The position numbers were made by a program, and so were the translations under genes. A model generated the notes under the pieces. It was not told the origin of the DNA. It saw nothing but the letters and a program-made list of their open reading frames with translations, and made no database searches. DNA of 64,000 nt from Ipomoea triloba (lineage: Eukaryota; Streptophyta; Magnoliopsida; Solanales; Convolvulaceae), in assembly GCF_003576645.1 (NCBI RefSeq), contig NC_044927.1, forward strand, positions 19,268,217 through 19,332,216, written 5' to 3'. The first letter of the stretch is position 1, and each line of letters starts with the position of its first letter. Shown piece after piece: positions 46,062 to 56,857 of the stretch.

Positions 46062-46286
46062 AATAGAAATAAATTGCTACAAAATACAAATAAATTTTAG
46101 TTAAAAAATATGTCTAGTAGTGTTAGAGCAGTGTAAAAAAAAGAAGCAAATAACAATAATACCCTCCATTTAGACAGTAAACTAACTTACTTTGTGACAA
46201 AATGACCACTTTTGATACAAATTGAAAAAAATAGGTTTCGCACTTGACCAATTGAAAAGTTAATAACAAAAAGAAAACTACATCGA

Positions 46287-46360
46287 GTTTGGGTGGTGTA
46301 GTTGGTTATCATGTTAGTCTCACACACTAGAGGTCCCCAGTTCAAATTTGGGCTCAAACA
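46287..46360 (+). pseudogene. tRNA-Val(CAC)-like, diverged
   Basis: Acceptor GTTTGGG pairs with CTCAAAC (T3-A70 compensated). The T arm is weakened (CCCAG/TTGGG) and the B box has drifted (GTTCAAATT). First unit of the array. Confidence 0.8.
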
Positions 46361-46585
46361 TTTAGAGTTAATAACATAAATTGGAACTGCCTTGATATTA
46401 ACTCTCTCCTTTTTCTTAGACTTTAGCATTTTTTTTATAGTTTTTGTTTTAATTTGTTTTTATTTTATTTCTATATTATACAATTTTTATTCAATAAATA
46501 TTTCTATTTATTTATATTTATATTTGTAGTGGCGATGAACGAAAATAATTATCCAATGCATATGTCTAATATCAAATTGCAACGA

Positions 46586-46659
46586 GTCTGGGTGGTGTAC
46601 TTGGTTATCATGCTAGTCTCACACACTAGAGGTCCCCGGTTCAAACCCGGGCTCAGACA
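46586..46659 (+). tRNA. tRNA-Val(CAC), intact fold
   Basis: 74 nt. Acceptor GTCTGGG/CTCAGAC, anticodon stem CTAGT/ACTAG around CTCACAC (anticodon CAC), T stem CCCGG/CCGGG and B box GGTTCAAACCC are intact. D stem G10-T25 is a wobble. The D loop has C in place of G at the position after GTGTA. Confidence 0.85.
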
Positions 46660-46827
46660 TTTGGTAACTAATTGTTGGTTTCAAATACACAAAAAAAAAA
46701 AAAAGTTAATAACAAAAATTGGAATTGCCTTGATATTAACTCTCCCCTTTTCCTTAGATATTTATTTGTATTGGCGACGAACGAAAATAATTATCCAATG
46801 CATATGTCTAATATTAAATTGCAACGA

Positions 46828-46901
46828 GTCTGGGTGGTGTAGTTGGTTATCACATTAGTCTCACACACTAGAGGTCCCTGGTTCAAACCCGGGCTTAGAC
46901 A
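46828..46901 (+). tRNA. tRNA-Val(CAC), foldable
   Basis: All stems close with GU wobbles at 27-43, 51-63 and 5-68. The A and B boxes are intact. Anticodon CAC. Confidence 0.75.
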
Positions 46902-47075
46902 TTTGGTATAATTGTTGGTTTAAAATACACAAAAAAAAAAGTTAATAACAAAAATTGGAATTGCCTTGATATTAATTCTCCCCTTTTTCTTAGATATTTA
47001 TTTATATTTATATTTGTATTGGCGACGAACGAAAATAATTATCCAATGCATATATCTAATATTAAATTGCAATGA

Positions 47076-47144
47076 GTCTGGGTGGTGTAGTTGGTTATCA
47101 CGCTAGTCTCACACACTAAAGGTCCCCGGGTCAAACTCGGGCTC

Positions 47145-47149
<5 letters not shown>
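47076..47149 (+). pseudogene. tRNA-Val(CAC)-like, degenerate type
   Basis: Same lesions as the central homogenised block: 27-43 C-A, 3-70 C-A, and B box GGGTCAAACTC. It is followed by at least 40 A running into the assembly gap. Confidence 0.85.
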
Positions 47150-47189
<40 letters not shown>

Positions 47190-47673
47190 NNNNNNNNNNN
47201 NNNNNNNNNNNNNNNNNNNNNNNNNNNNNNNNNNNNNNNNNNNNNNNNNNNNNNNNNNNNNNNNNNNNNNNNNNNNNNNNNNNNNNNNNNNNNNNNNNNN
47301 NNNNNNNNNNNNNNNNNNNNNNNNNNNNNNNNNNNNNNNNNNNNNNNNNNNNNNNNNNNNNNNNNNNNNNNNNNNNNNNNNNNNNNNNNNNNNNNNNNNN
47401 NNNNNNNNNNNNNNNNNNNNNNNNNNNNNNNNNNNNNNNNNNNNNNNNNNNNNNNNNNNNNNNNNNNNNNNNNNNNNNNNNNNNNNNNNNNNNNNNNNNN
47501 NNNNNNNNNNNNNNNNNNNNNNNNNNNNNNNNNNNNNNNNNNNNNNNNNNNNNNNNNNNNNNNNNNNNNNNNNNNNNNNNNNNNNNNNNNNNNNNNNNNN
47601 NNNNNNNNNNNNNNNNNNNNNNNNNNNNNNNNNNNNNNNNNNNNNNNNNNNNNNNNNNNNNNNNNNNNNNNNN
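47190..47673. other. Assembly gap (484 N)
   Basis: A run of N inside the tRNA-Val array, starting in a poly-A tract. About two array units would fit, but the true size may differ. Confidence 1.
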
Positions 47674-47782
47674 TGATATTAACTCTCCCCTTTTTCTTAG
47701 ATATTTATTTATATTTATATTTGTATTGGCGACGAACGAAAATAATTATCCAATGCATATGTCTAATATTAAATTGCAACGA

Positions 47783-47856
47783 GTCTGGGTGGTGTAGTTG
47801 GTTATCACGCTAGTCTCACACACTAAAGGTCCCTTGTTCAAACCCGAGCTCAGACA
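47783..47856 (+). pseudogene. tRNA-Val(CAC)-like, degenerate
   Basis: Mismatch 27-43 (ACTAA) and two T-stem mismatches (CCTTG/CCGAG). The acceptor stem is intact. Confidence 0.8.
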
Positions 47857-48034
47857 TTTGGTATAATTGTTGGTTTAAAATACACAAGAAAAAAAAAGAG
47901 TTAATAACAAAAATTAGAATTGCCTTTATATTAACTCTCCCGTTTTTCTTAGATATTTATTTATATTTATATTTGTATTGGCGACGAACGAAAATAATTA
48001 TCCAATGCATATATCTAATATTAAATTGTAATGA

Positions 48035-48108
48035 GTCTGGGTGGTGTAGTTGGTTATCACGCTAATCTCACACACTAGAGGTCCCCGGTTCAAACTCGGG
48101 CTCTAACA
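48035..48108 (+). pseudogene. tRNA-Val(CAC)-like, degenerate
   Basis: Anticodon stem mismatch 30-40 (CTAAT/ACTAG) and acceptor mismatches at 3-70 and 4-69 (CTCTAAC). Confidence 0.8.
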
Positions 48109-48248
48109 TAAAAAAAAAAGTTAATAACAAAAATTGGAACTGCCTTGATATTAACTCTCCCCTTTTTCTTATATATTTATTTATATTTGTATTGGCGACG
48201 AACGAAAATAATTATCCAATGCATATGTCTAATATTAAATTGCAACGA

Positions 48249-51200
48249 GTCTGGGTGGTGTAGTTGGTTATCACGCTAGTCTCACACACTAAAGGTCCCC
48301 GGGTCAAACTCGGGCTCAAACATAAAAAAAAAAAAAAAAAAAGAGTTAATAACAAAATTTGGAATTGCCTTGATATTAACTCTCCCCTTTTTCTTAGATA
48401 TTTATTTATATTTATAGTTGTATTGGCGACGAACGAAAATAATTATCTAATGCATATGTCTAATATTAAATTGTAATGAGTCTGGGTGGTGTAGTTGGTT
48501 ATCACGCTAGTCTCACACACTAAAGGTCCCCGGGTCAAACTCGGGCTCAAACATAAAAAAAAAAAAAAAAAAAGAGTTAATAACAAAATTTGGAATTGCC
48601 TTGATATTAACTCTCCCCTTTTTCTTAGATATTTATTTATATTTATAGTTGTATTGGCGACGAACGAAAATAATTATCTAATGCATATGTCTAATATTAA
48701 ATTGTAATGAGTCTGGGTGGTGTAGTTGGTTATCACGCTAGTCTCACACACTAAAGGTCCCCGGGTCAAACTCGGGCTCAAACATAAAAAAAAAAAAAAA
48801 AAAAGAGTTAATAACAAAATTTGGAATTGCCTTGATATTAACTCTCCCCTTTTTCTTAGATATTTATTTATATTTATAGTTGTATTGGCGACGAACGAAA
48901 ATAATTATCTAATGCATATGTCTAATATTAAATTGTAATGAGTCTGGGTGGTGTAGTTGGTTATCACGCTAGTCTCACACACTAAAGGTCCCCGGGTCAA
49001 ACTCGGGCTCAAACATAAAAAAAAAAAAAAAAAAAGAGTTAATAACAAAATTTGGAATTGCCTTGATATTAACTCTCCCCTTTTTCTTAGATATTTATTT
49101 ATATTTATAGTTGTATTGGCGACGAACGAAAATAATTATCTAATGCATATGTCTAATATTAAATTGTAATGAGTCTGGGTGGTGTAGTTGGTTATCACGC
49201 TAGTCTCACACACTAAAGGTCCCCGGGTCAAACTCGGGCTCAAACATAAAAAAAAAAAAAAAAAAAGAGTTAATAACAAAATTTGGAATTGCCTTGATAT
49301 TAACTCTCCCCTTTTTCTTAGATATTTATTTATATTTATAGTTGTATTGGCGACGAACGAAAATAATTATCTAATGCATATGTCTAATATTAAATTGTAA
49401 TGAGTCTGGGTGGTGTAGTTGGTTATCACGCTAGTCTCACACACTAAAGGTCCCCGGGTCAAACTCGGGCTCAAACATAAAAAAAAAAAAAAAAAAAGAG
49501 TTAATAACAAAATTTGGAATTGCCTTGATATTAACTCTCCCCTTTTTCTTAGATATTTATTTATATTTATAGTTGTATTGGCGACGAACGAAAATAATTA
49601 TCTAATGCATATGTCTAATATTAAATTGTAATGAGTCTGGGTGGTGTAGTTGGTTATCACGCTAGTCTCACACACTAAAGGTCCCCGGGTCAAACTCGGG
49701 CTCAAACATAAAAAAAAAAAAAAAAAAAGAGTTAATAACAAAATTTGGAATTGCCTTGATATTAACTCTCCCCTTTTTCTTAGATATTTATTTATATTTA
49801 TAGTTGTATTGGCGACGAACGAAAATAATTATCTAATGCATATGTCTAATATTAAATTGTAATGAGTCTGGGTGGTGTAGTTGGTTATCACGCTAGTCTC
49901 ACACACTAAAGGTCCCCGGGTCAAACTCGGGCTCAAACATAAAAAAAAAAAAAAAAAAAGAGTTAATAACAAAATTTGGAATTGCCTTGATATTAACTCT
50001 CCCCTTTTTCTTAGATATTTATTTATATTTATAGTTGTATTGGCGACGAACGAAAATAATTATCTAATGCATATGTCTAATATTAAATTGTAATGAGTCT
50101 GGGTGGTGTAGTTGGTTATCACGCTAGTCTCACACACTAAAGGTCCCCGGGTCAAACTCGGGCTCAAACATAAAAAAAAAAAAAAAAAAAGAGTTAATAA
50201 CAAAATTTGGAATTGCCTTGATATTAACTCTCCCCTTTTTCTTAGATATTTATTTATATTTATAGTTGTATTGGCGACGAACGAAAATAATTATCTAATG
50301 CATATGTCTAATATTAAATTGTAATGAGTCTGGGTGGTGTAGTTGGTTATCACGCTAGTCTCACACACTAAAGGTCCCCGGGTCAAACTCGGGCTCAAAC
50401 ATAAAAAAAAAAAAAAAAAAAGAGTTAATAACAAAATTTGGAATTGCCTTGATATTAACTCTCCCCTTTTTCTTAGATATTTATTTATATTTATAGTTGT
50501 ATTGGCGACGAACGAAAATAATTATCTAATGCATATGTCTAATATTAAATTGTAATGAGTCTGGGTGGTGTAGTTGGTTATCACGCTAGTCTCACACACT
50601 AAAGGTCCCCGGGTCAAACTCGGGCTCAAACATAAAAAAAAAAAAAAAAAAAGAGTTAATAACAAAATTTGGAATTGCCTTGATATTAACTCTCCCCTTT
50701 TTCTTAGATATTTATTTATATTTATAGTTGTATTGGCGACGAACGAAAATAATTATCTAATGCATATGTCTAATATTAAATTGTAATGAGTCTGGGTGGT
50801 GTAGTTGGTTATCACGCTAGTCTCACACACTAAAGGTCCCCGGGTCAAACTCGGGCTCAAACATAAAAAAAAAAAAAAAAAAAGAGTTAATAACAAAATT
50901 TGGAATTGCCTTGATATTAACTCTCCCCTTTTTCTTAGATATTTATTTATATTTATAGTTGTATTGGCGACGAACGAAAATAATTATCTAATGCATATGT
51001 CTAATATTAAATTGTAATGAGTCTGGGTGGTGTAGTTGGTTATCACGCTAGTCTCACACACTAAAGGTCCCCGGGTCAAACTCGGGCTCAAACATAAAAA
51101 AAAAAAAAAAAAAAGAGTTAATAACAAAATTTGGAATTGCCTTGATATTAACTCTCCCCTTTTTCTTAGATATTTATTTATATTTATAGTTGTATTGGCG

Positions 51201-52406
51201 ACGAACGAAAATAATTATCTAATGCATATGTCTAATATTAAATTGTAATGAGTCTGGGTGGTGTAGTTGGTTATCACGCTAGTCTCACACACTAAAGGTC
51301 CCCGGGTCAAACTCGGGCTCAAACATAAAAAAAAAAAAAAAAAAAGAGTTAATAACAAAATTTGGAATTGCCTTGATATTAACTCTCCCCTTTTTCTTAG
51401 ATATTTATTTATATTTATAGTTGTATTGGCGACGAACGAAAATAATTATCTAATGCATATGTCTAATATTAAATTGTAATGAGTCTGGGTGGTGTAGTTG
51501 GTTATCACGCTAGTCTCACACACTAAAGGTCCCCGGGTCAAACTCGGGCTCAAACATAAAAAAAAAAAAAAAAAAAGAGTTAATAACAAAATTTGGAATT
51601 GCCTTGATATTAACTCTCCCCTTTTTCTTAGATATTTATTTATATTTATAGTTGTATTGGCGACGAACGAAAATAATTATCTAATGCATATGTCTAATAT
51701 TAAATTGTAATGAGTCTGGGTGGTGTAGTTGGTTATCACGCTAGTCTCACACACTAAAGGTCCCCGGGTCAAACTCGGGCTCAAACATAAAAAAAAAAAA
51801 AAAAAAAGAGTTAATAACAAAATTTGGAATTGCCTTGATATTAACTCTCCCCTTTTTCTTAGATATTTATTTATATTTATAGTTGTATTGGCGACGAACG
51901 AAAATAATTATCTAATGCATATGTCTAATATTAAATTGTAATGAGTCTGGGTGGTGTAGTTGGTTATCACGCTAGTCTCACACACTAAAGGTCCCCGGGT
52001 CAAACTCGGGCTCAAACATAAAAAAAAAAAAAAAAAAAGAGTTAATAACAAAATTTGGAATTGCCTTGATATTAACTCTCCCCTTTTTCTTAGATATTTA
52101 TTTATATTTATAGTTGTATTGGCGACGAACGAAAATAATTATCTAATGCATATGTCTAATATTAAATTGTAATGAGTCTGGGTGGTGTAGTTGGTTATCA
52201 CGCTAGTCTCACACACTAAAGGTCCCCGGGTCAAACTCGGGCTCAAACATAAAAAAAAAAAAAAAAAAAGAGTTAATAACAAAATTTGGAATTGCCTTGA
52301 TATTAACTCTCCCCTTTTTCTTAGATATTTATTTATATTTATAGTTGTATTGGCGACGAACGAAAATAATTATCCAATGCATATGTCTAATATTAAATTG
52401 CAACGA
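48249..52406 (+). repeat. Homogenised block: 18 units of 231 bp with degenerate tRNA-Val
   Basis: tRNA-like segments start at 48249 + 231n (n=0-17), each 74 nt. Units appear base-for-base identical, including an A19 run; only the last unit's leader changes (CCAATG, GCAACGA instead of CTAATG, GTAATGA). Compared with the sound edge copies they share G43 to A (27-43 broken), G70 to A (3-70 broken), T54 to G and C61 to T. The last two spoil the B box (GGGTCAAACTC against GGTTCAAACCC). The anticodon remains CAC. A 70-codon frame in each unit is an accident of the repeat. Confidence 0.95.
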
Positions 52407-52480
52407 GTCTGGGTGGTGTAGTTGGTTATCACGCTAGTCTCACACACTAGAGGTCCCTGGTTCAAACTCGGGTTCAGACA
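52407..52480 (+). tRNA. tRNA-Val(CAC), foldable
   Basis: Acceptor closes with G7-T66. The anticodon arm is intact. The T stem CCTGG/TCGGG has wobbles. B box GGTTCAAACTC has one change. First copy after the homogenised block. Confidence 0.65.
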
Positions 52481-52668
52481 TTTGGTATAATTGTTAGTTT
52501 AAAATACACAAAAAAATAAAAGAGTTAATAACAAAAATTGGAATTGCCTTGATATTAACTCTCCCCTTTTTCTTAGATATTTATTTATATTTATATTTGT
52601 ATTGGCGACGAACGAAAATAATTATCCAATGCATATGTCTAATATTAAATTGCAACGAGTCTGGGTGG

Positions 52669-52706
52669 TGTAGTTGGTTATCACGCTAGTCTCACACACT
52701 AGAGGT
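52669..52706 (+). pseudogene. Truncated tRNA-Val 5' half
   Basis: It stops after the anticodon stem (ACTAGAGGT) and jumps directly to ATCCAATGCATATG of the next leader, a deletion or illegitimate recombination product within the array. Confidence 0.9.
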
Positions 52707-52741
52707 ATCCAATGCATATGTCTAATATTAAATTGCAACGA

Positions 52742-52815
52742 GTCTGGGTGGTGTAGTTGGTTATCACGTTAGTCTCACACACTAGAGGTCCTTGGTTTCA
52801 ACCTGGGCTCAGACA
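52742..52815 (+). pseudogene. tRNA-Val(CAC)-like, B box damaged
   Basis: The T loop reads TTTCAAC instead of TTCAAAC and the T stem is mostly GU, so the B box is broken. Acceptor and anticodon arms are fine. Confidence 0.75.
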
Positions 52816-52996
52816 TTTGGTATAATTGTTGGTTTAAAATACACACAAAAAAAAAAAAAGTGTTAATAACAAAAATTGGAATTGCCTTGATATTAACTCT
52901 CCCCTTTTTCTTAGATATTTATTTATATTTATATTTGTATTTGCGACGAACGAAAATAATTATCCAATGCATATATCTAATATTAAATTGTAATGA

Positions 52997-53070
52997 GTTT
53001 GGGTGGTGTAGTTGGTTATCATGCTAGTCTCACACACTAGAGGTCCCCGGTTCAAACTCGGGCTCAAACA
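52997..53070 (+). tRNA. tRNA-Val(CAC) with compensated 3-70 pair
   Basis: GTTTGGG/CTCAAAC restores pair 3-70 as T-A. The anticodon arm is intact, and the T stem CCCGG/TCGGG has one wobble. It is followed by the long A-run type of spacer seen in the homogenised block. Confidence 0.65.
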
Positions 53071-53227
53071 TAAAAAAAAAAAAAAAAAAAGAGTTAATAA
53101 CAAAATTTGGAATTGCCTTGATATTAACTCTCCCCTTTTTCTTAGATATTTATTTATATTTATATTTGTATTGGCGACGAACGAAAATAATTATCCAATG
53201 CATATGTCTAATATTAAATTGCAACGA

Positions 53228-53301
53228 GTCTGGGTGGTGTAGCTGGTTATCACGCTAGTCTCACATATTAGAGGTCCCTGGTTCAAACCCGGGCTCAGAC
53301 A
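53228..53301 (+). tRNA. tRNA-Val(CAC), intact fold
   Basis: All stems close, with GU at 30-40 and 51-63. B box GGTTCAAACCC. The D loop has AGCTGG instead of AGTTGG. Confidence 0.8.
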
Positions 53302-53358
53302 TTTGGAAAATTGGAATTGCCTGATATTAACTCTCCCCTTTTTCTTAGATATTTATTT

Positions 53359-53550
53359 ATATTTATATTTGTATTGGCGACGAACGAAAATAATTATCCA
53401 ATGTTTATATTTGTATTGGCGACGAACGAAAATAATTATCCAATGCATATGTCTAATATTGCGACGAACGAAAATAATTATCCAATGCATATGTCTAATA
53501 TTAAATTGAACGAAAATAATTATCCAATGCATATGTCTAATATTAAATTG
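53359..53550. repeat. Staggered short duplications of the array leader
   Basis: GACGAACGAAAATAATTATC recurs three times, and its ACGAAAATAATT core a fourth time, within 190 bases. The copies have different right ends, a ladder of nested duplications before one tRNA copy. Confidence 0.9.
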
Positions 53551-53556
53551 TAATGA

Positions 53557-53630
53557 GTCTGGGTGGTGTAGTTGGTTATCACACTAGTCTCACATACTAG
53601 AGGTCCCTGGTTCAAACCCGGGCTCAGACA
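53557..53630 (+). tRNA. tRNA-Val(CAC), intact fold
   Basis: Acceptor, anticodon (CTAGT-CTCACAT-ACTAG) and T stems all close. The B box is intact. Confidence 0.82.
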
Positions 53631-53803
53631 TTTGGTATAATTGTTGTTTTAAAATACACAAAAAAAAAAGTTAATAACAAAAATTGGAATTGCCTGATAT
53701 TAACTCTCCCCTTTTTCTTAGATATTTATTTATATTTATATTTGTATTGGCGACGAACGAAAATAATTATCCAATGCATATGTCTAATATTAAATTGCAA
53801 CGA

Positions 53804-53877
53804 GTCTGGGTGGTGTAGTTGGTTATCACGCTAGTTTCACACACTAGAGGTCCCCGGTTCAAACCCGGGCTCAGACA
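53804..53877 (+). tRNA. tRNA-Val(CAC), best-preserved copy
   Basis: All stems fully paired, apart from standard GU. A box TGGTGTAGTTG and B box GGTTCAAACCC fit consensus, and the leader GCAACGA carries the CAA motif. The loop has T32. TTTTT first appears at 53978, 101 bases downstream. Confidence 0.9.
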
Positions 53878-54144
53878 TTTGGTACAATTGTGTGTTTCTC
53901 AAATACACAACAAAAAAAAAGAAAAATTTAATAACAAAAATTGGAACGTTGGAACGGCCTTGATATTAACTCTCCCCTTTTTCCTTAGATTGTGGCATTT
54001 TGTATAGTTTTTGTTTTAATTTATTTTTTAATTTTATTTCTATATTATTAAATTTTTATTCAATAAATATTTATATTTATATGTGTATTGGCGACGAACG
54101 AAAATAATTATTCAATGCATATGTCTAATATTAAACAGTAGTGA

Positions 54145-54219
54145 GTCTGGGTGGTGTAGTTGGTTATCACCATTAGTCTTACACACTAGAGGTCTTTGGT
54201 TCAAACTTGAGCTTAGACA
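54145..54219 (+). pseudogene. tRNA-Val-like with shifted anticodon TAC
   Basis: 75 nt with one extra base before the anticodon stem. The loop is CTTACAC, giving anticodon TAC (still Val). T arm TTTGG/CTTGA is poorly paired. Last unit of the array. Confidence 0.75.
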
Positions 54220-54590
54220 TTTTTCAAAAAAAAAAAAAAGAGTTAATAACAAATTAAAAATTGGAATTGCCTTGATGATATTAACTCTCCCTGTTTCCTT
54301 AGATTGTGGCATTATGTATAGTCTTTATTTTTTTTTATTTTATTTCTATATTTTATTCATAAATATTTATATTTATTTATATTTGTATTTGTATTGGCAA
54401 CGAAAGAAAATAATTATCCAATGCATATGTCTAATATTAAAATAAGTTATAATACTTAATTACAATAATTAGTTTCTAATATTAGTACCACTCTAAAGTG
54501 AATGGTAAAAGATATTGAGTTTGTACAGATACTGCGTAAACTATATCACAACAATACCCGCAAACTCAATGTCTTTCAATTCTAAAGCTT

Positions 54591-54593
<3 letters not shown>

Positions 54594-54672
<79 letters not shown>
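54594..54672. repeat. (TA)n microsatellite
   Basis: About 39 uninterrupted TA units directly before the MITE at 54692. Confidence 0.95.
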
Positions 54673-54674
<2 letters not shown>

Positions 54675-54691
54675 CTATATATTTCTATTCA

Positions 54692-54894
54692 GGTAAGAAC
54701 CAACTTTAGCCTGTAAACTGCGAACTATAAACTTGTGAAGGATTGCACCGCAACTACTACATGGTTCATGGTTGCACTACTATGGCTCCCAGACATACTT
54801 GGAGGACCTTGCGGTGCAATCGTATTCAGGTGCGGTGTAATCATGTAGTAACCTTCACAAGTTTGCAGTTCATAGGTTAAGGTTGGTTCTTACA
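54692..54894. mobile_element. MITE with ~50-bp inverted arms
   Basis: Left AGGTAAGAACCAACTTTAGC matches the inverse of the right end (ATGTAAGAACCAACCTTAAC). Both continue through AAACTTGTGAAGG and a GCACCGCA motif. It abuts a (TA)n tract. Confidence 0.85.
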
Positions 54895-55544
54895 TGATTA
54901 TGGACCTATACACACACATACATCCAAATCATGATTGAGGGATGTTACAATGTAAGGGGAAAAAGGTAGGTTACACTTATAAATGTTAATAAATTTGAAA
55001 GTTCGCAATAACTATACAATACCTCATCTTTTTCTTTTTTCTTTTTACTAAAACTTTCAATAATTGATGAATCCTAATGAATGATTCATATCAGTTCTCA
55101 CTTTTTACAAATTACAATGAAGGGTTGTTCTCATTTGAACCAACTCCTATATATAGGGTTCAAGTGAGAACATGCTTCCATGTAAAAAGTGAGTTAATCT
55201 GATCCATCGATTTGGATAGACCAACGATTGAGATTTGTTAGAAAATAAAGAGGAAAAAGGTGATTTTCTTATTATAAATATTGAAATCTTGAAACTTTTT
55301 AATAATTATAAAATTAACTCATGCTTTATTTTTTACTAAAATTCTCAACCAGTTATGAACCTTGATTGACGATTGTGAATTATGATCAGTCATCACTTTT
55401 GGGCTTCAATGCTTCAAAATAACATGTTTATGATTTAATTGTAACTTTTGAAAGTTTAAGGGTTTAATTGGCTTTTTGAGTAAAGTTCAAGAACTATTTG
55501 ACCCTTTTCCCAAAGAATGGGCTATTGGTTATAAGATAAATAAT

Positions 55545-55863
55545 TGAGAAAATTACATTTTTCGTCCCTAAGTTATATGATAATTGTAGTATTCACCCAT
55601 AAGTGTTAGTTATGCTCAATCACTTGTTGTTTATAAGTTATTATTGATGTTGCACTTTTCGTCTCTTTACTAACAAAACATCATGGACGAAATTTGCAAT
55701 TATAGTATAGCTCAGAGATGAAAAGTAAGCACGAAAAGTTAATAAAATGATGAAAAGTGCAACAACAATGACAACATATAGGTGAAAAGTGAACACAACT
55801 AATATTTAAGGACAAATTCTATAATCAACATATAACTTAGGGACGAAAATTACACTTTTCCCT
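55545..55863. mobile_element. MITE with TCGTCCCTAAGTTATAT termini
   Basis: Left GAAAATTACATTTTTCGTCC and right inverse share about 45 bases. The interior has opposed 'cacttttcgtc' and 'gatgaaaagtg' motifs. Similar in design to the MITE at 18523-18835. Confidence 0.8.
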
Positions 55864-56289
55864 AAATAATATAAATAACTAAAAAGCTAAGAATTGATAT
55901 TTAATTTGTGTGGATTAGGATTAAGAGCTGAATTTAGGCTAAGTTTGAAATAGTAAAAGTGAAGCAGAGACAGTATCACATGGCGGGGTGGTTGAATAGC
56001 AGCATGCATTTACTGTTAAGTCAGAGTAAAGTTGACTTGCTTCATATTTTGAATCATTCATTACAATTTACACTTGTTTGCCATTTCACCGCAGTCCGCA
56101 GACACCGCGTACGCACTGGACTTTGACTTTGACGCAAGCCGGTGTTACTAATAAAAATTGGAAAACTCAAAAACAATGAAAACATTATTTATTGGACATA
56201 TTTAATTTTTTATTTCCATTTTTAAATGAAAATTTATCATTCTAGAGATGCTGATTTTTTTGTTTTTTAAACGAAACAATTTTATACCG

Positions 56290-56610
56290 AAATAATTGTG
56301 TTCATGTTTGATAACATAGTTAGCTTATCAGTCAATTTTGGCTTATTTGATCATTATTAGTTGCTTGACTTGGTTAAACAACCAAAGTGTTTAATTAATT
56401 AACTTTTTGTAACAGCTTATTGCTCCAAAATGCTAAAATTCAAAAAACTGTTCGATTAACTTTTTGAGAAAATCATTTTGCATGTAATCAGCTATCAGTT
56501 AATTTATCAAACATCTTTATACAATCAGCTAATGCTATCAACTAATCAAACCTACTAATCCAATTAACTAGCATCTATCAGCTAACAATTATTTACCAAA
56601 TACTCATGTA
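56290..56610. mobile_element. hAT-type MITE, diverged
   Basis: The left 'catgtttgataacatagttagct' and right 'agctaacaattatttaccaaatactcatg' ends are inverted relatives, rich in AGCTNATCAG motifs. Relatives lie at 8680-8830 and 57442-58217. Confidence 0.55.
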
Positions 56611-56857
56611 TGGTCTTACATACCGTTTTACCTTTACCCACACACCCAAAATGGTTTTAAAAAATAAAGCATTTATTGTCACACCTTAACTAGTAAGGGT
56701 GCTCATAGGGATGGCAATGGTATACTACATCTGCCATCCAACTCACTTCTCATCATGTGAAGATTTCAAGCACCCACCTCCATCTCATAAATATTAAATA
56801 ATAAATTAAAAATACAACTTATCAACTATGCTATAAGGAATCCAGTATAAGGGTCAC

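Larger units (their letters stand above)
46260..54440 (+). repeat. Tandem array of tRNA-Val(CAC) units (32 visible)
   Basis: Each ~230-300-bp unit holds a 74-nt tRNA-Val-like sequence, an A-run, 'gttaataacaaaa', a CTCCCCTTTTTCTTAG block, 'atttatttatattt', 'ggcgacgaacgaaaataatt' and a TAATATTAAATTGCAACGA leader. tRNA starts: 46287, 46586, 46828, 47076, [gap], 47783, 48035, 48249 and 17 more every 231 bp to 52176, then 52407, 52669 (truncated), 52742, 52997, 53228, 53557, 53804, 54145. A CAA motif stands 4-6 bases before most sound copies, as in plant tRNA genes. The first run of four or more T lies about 65-105 bases beyond each tRNA, in the CCCCTTTTT block, so termination would be late. Confidence 0.95.

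Noticed and set aside
48264..52421. Eighteen repeated 70-76-codon frames (MVITLVSHTKGPR...)
   Set aside because: They begin inside the tRNA-Val sequence and run through the A19 tract as poly-Lys. They are a by-product of the 231-bp repeat, not a protein family.
46260..54440. CRISPR-like array
   Set aside because: Regular direct repeats, but with 231-bp units containing tRNA-Val, no short variable spacers, and a plant genome.
54515..54709. Frame rich in Tyr-Ile repeats
   Set aside because: Translation of the (TA)n tract at 54594-54672.
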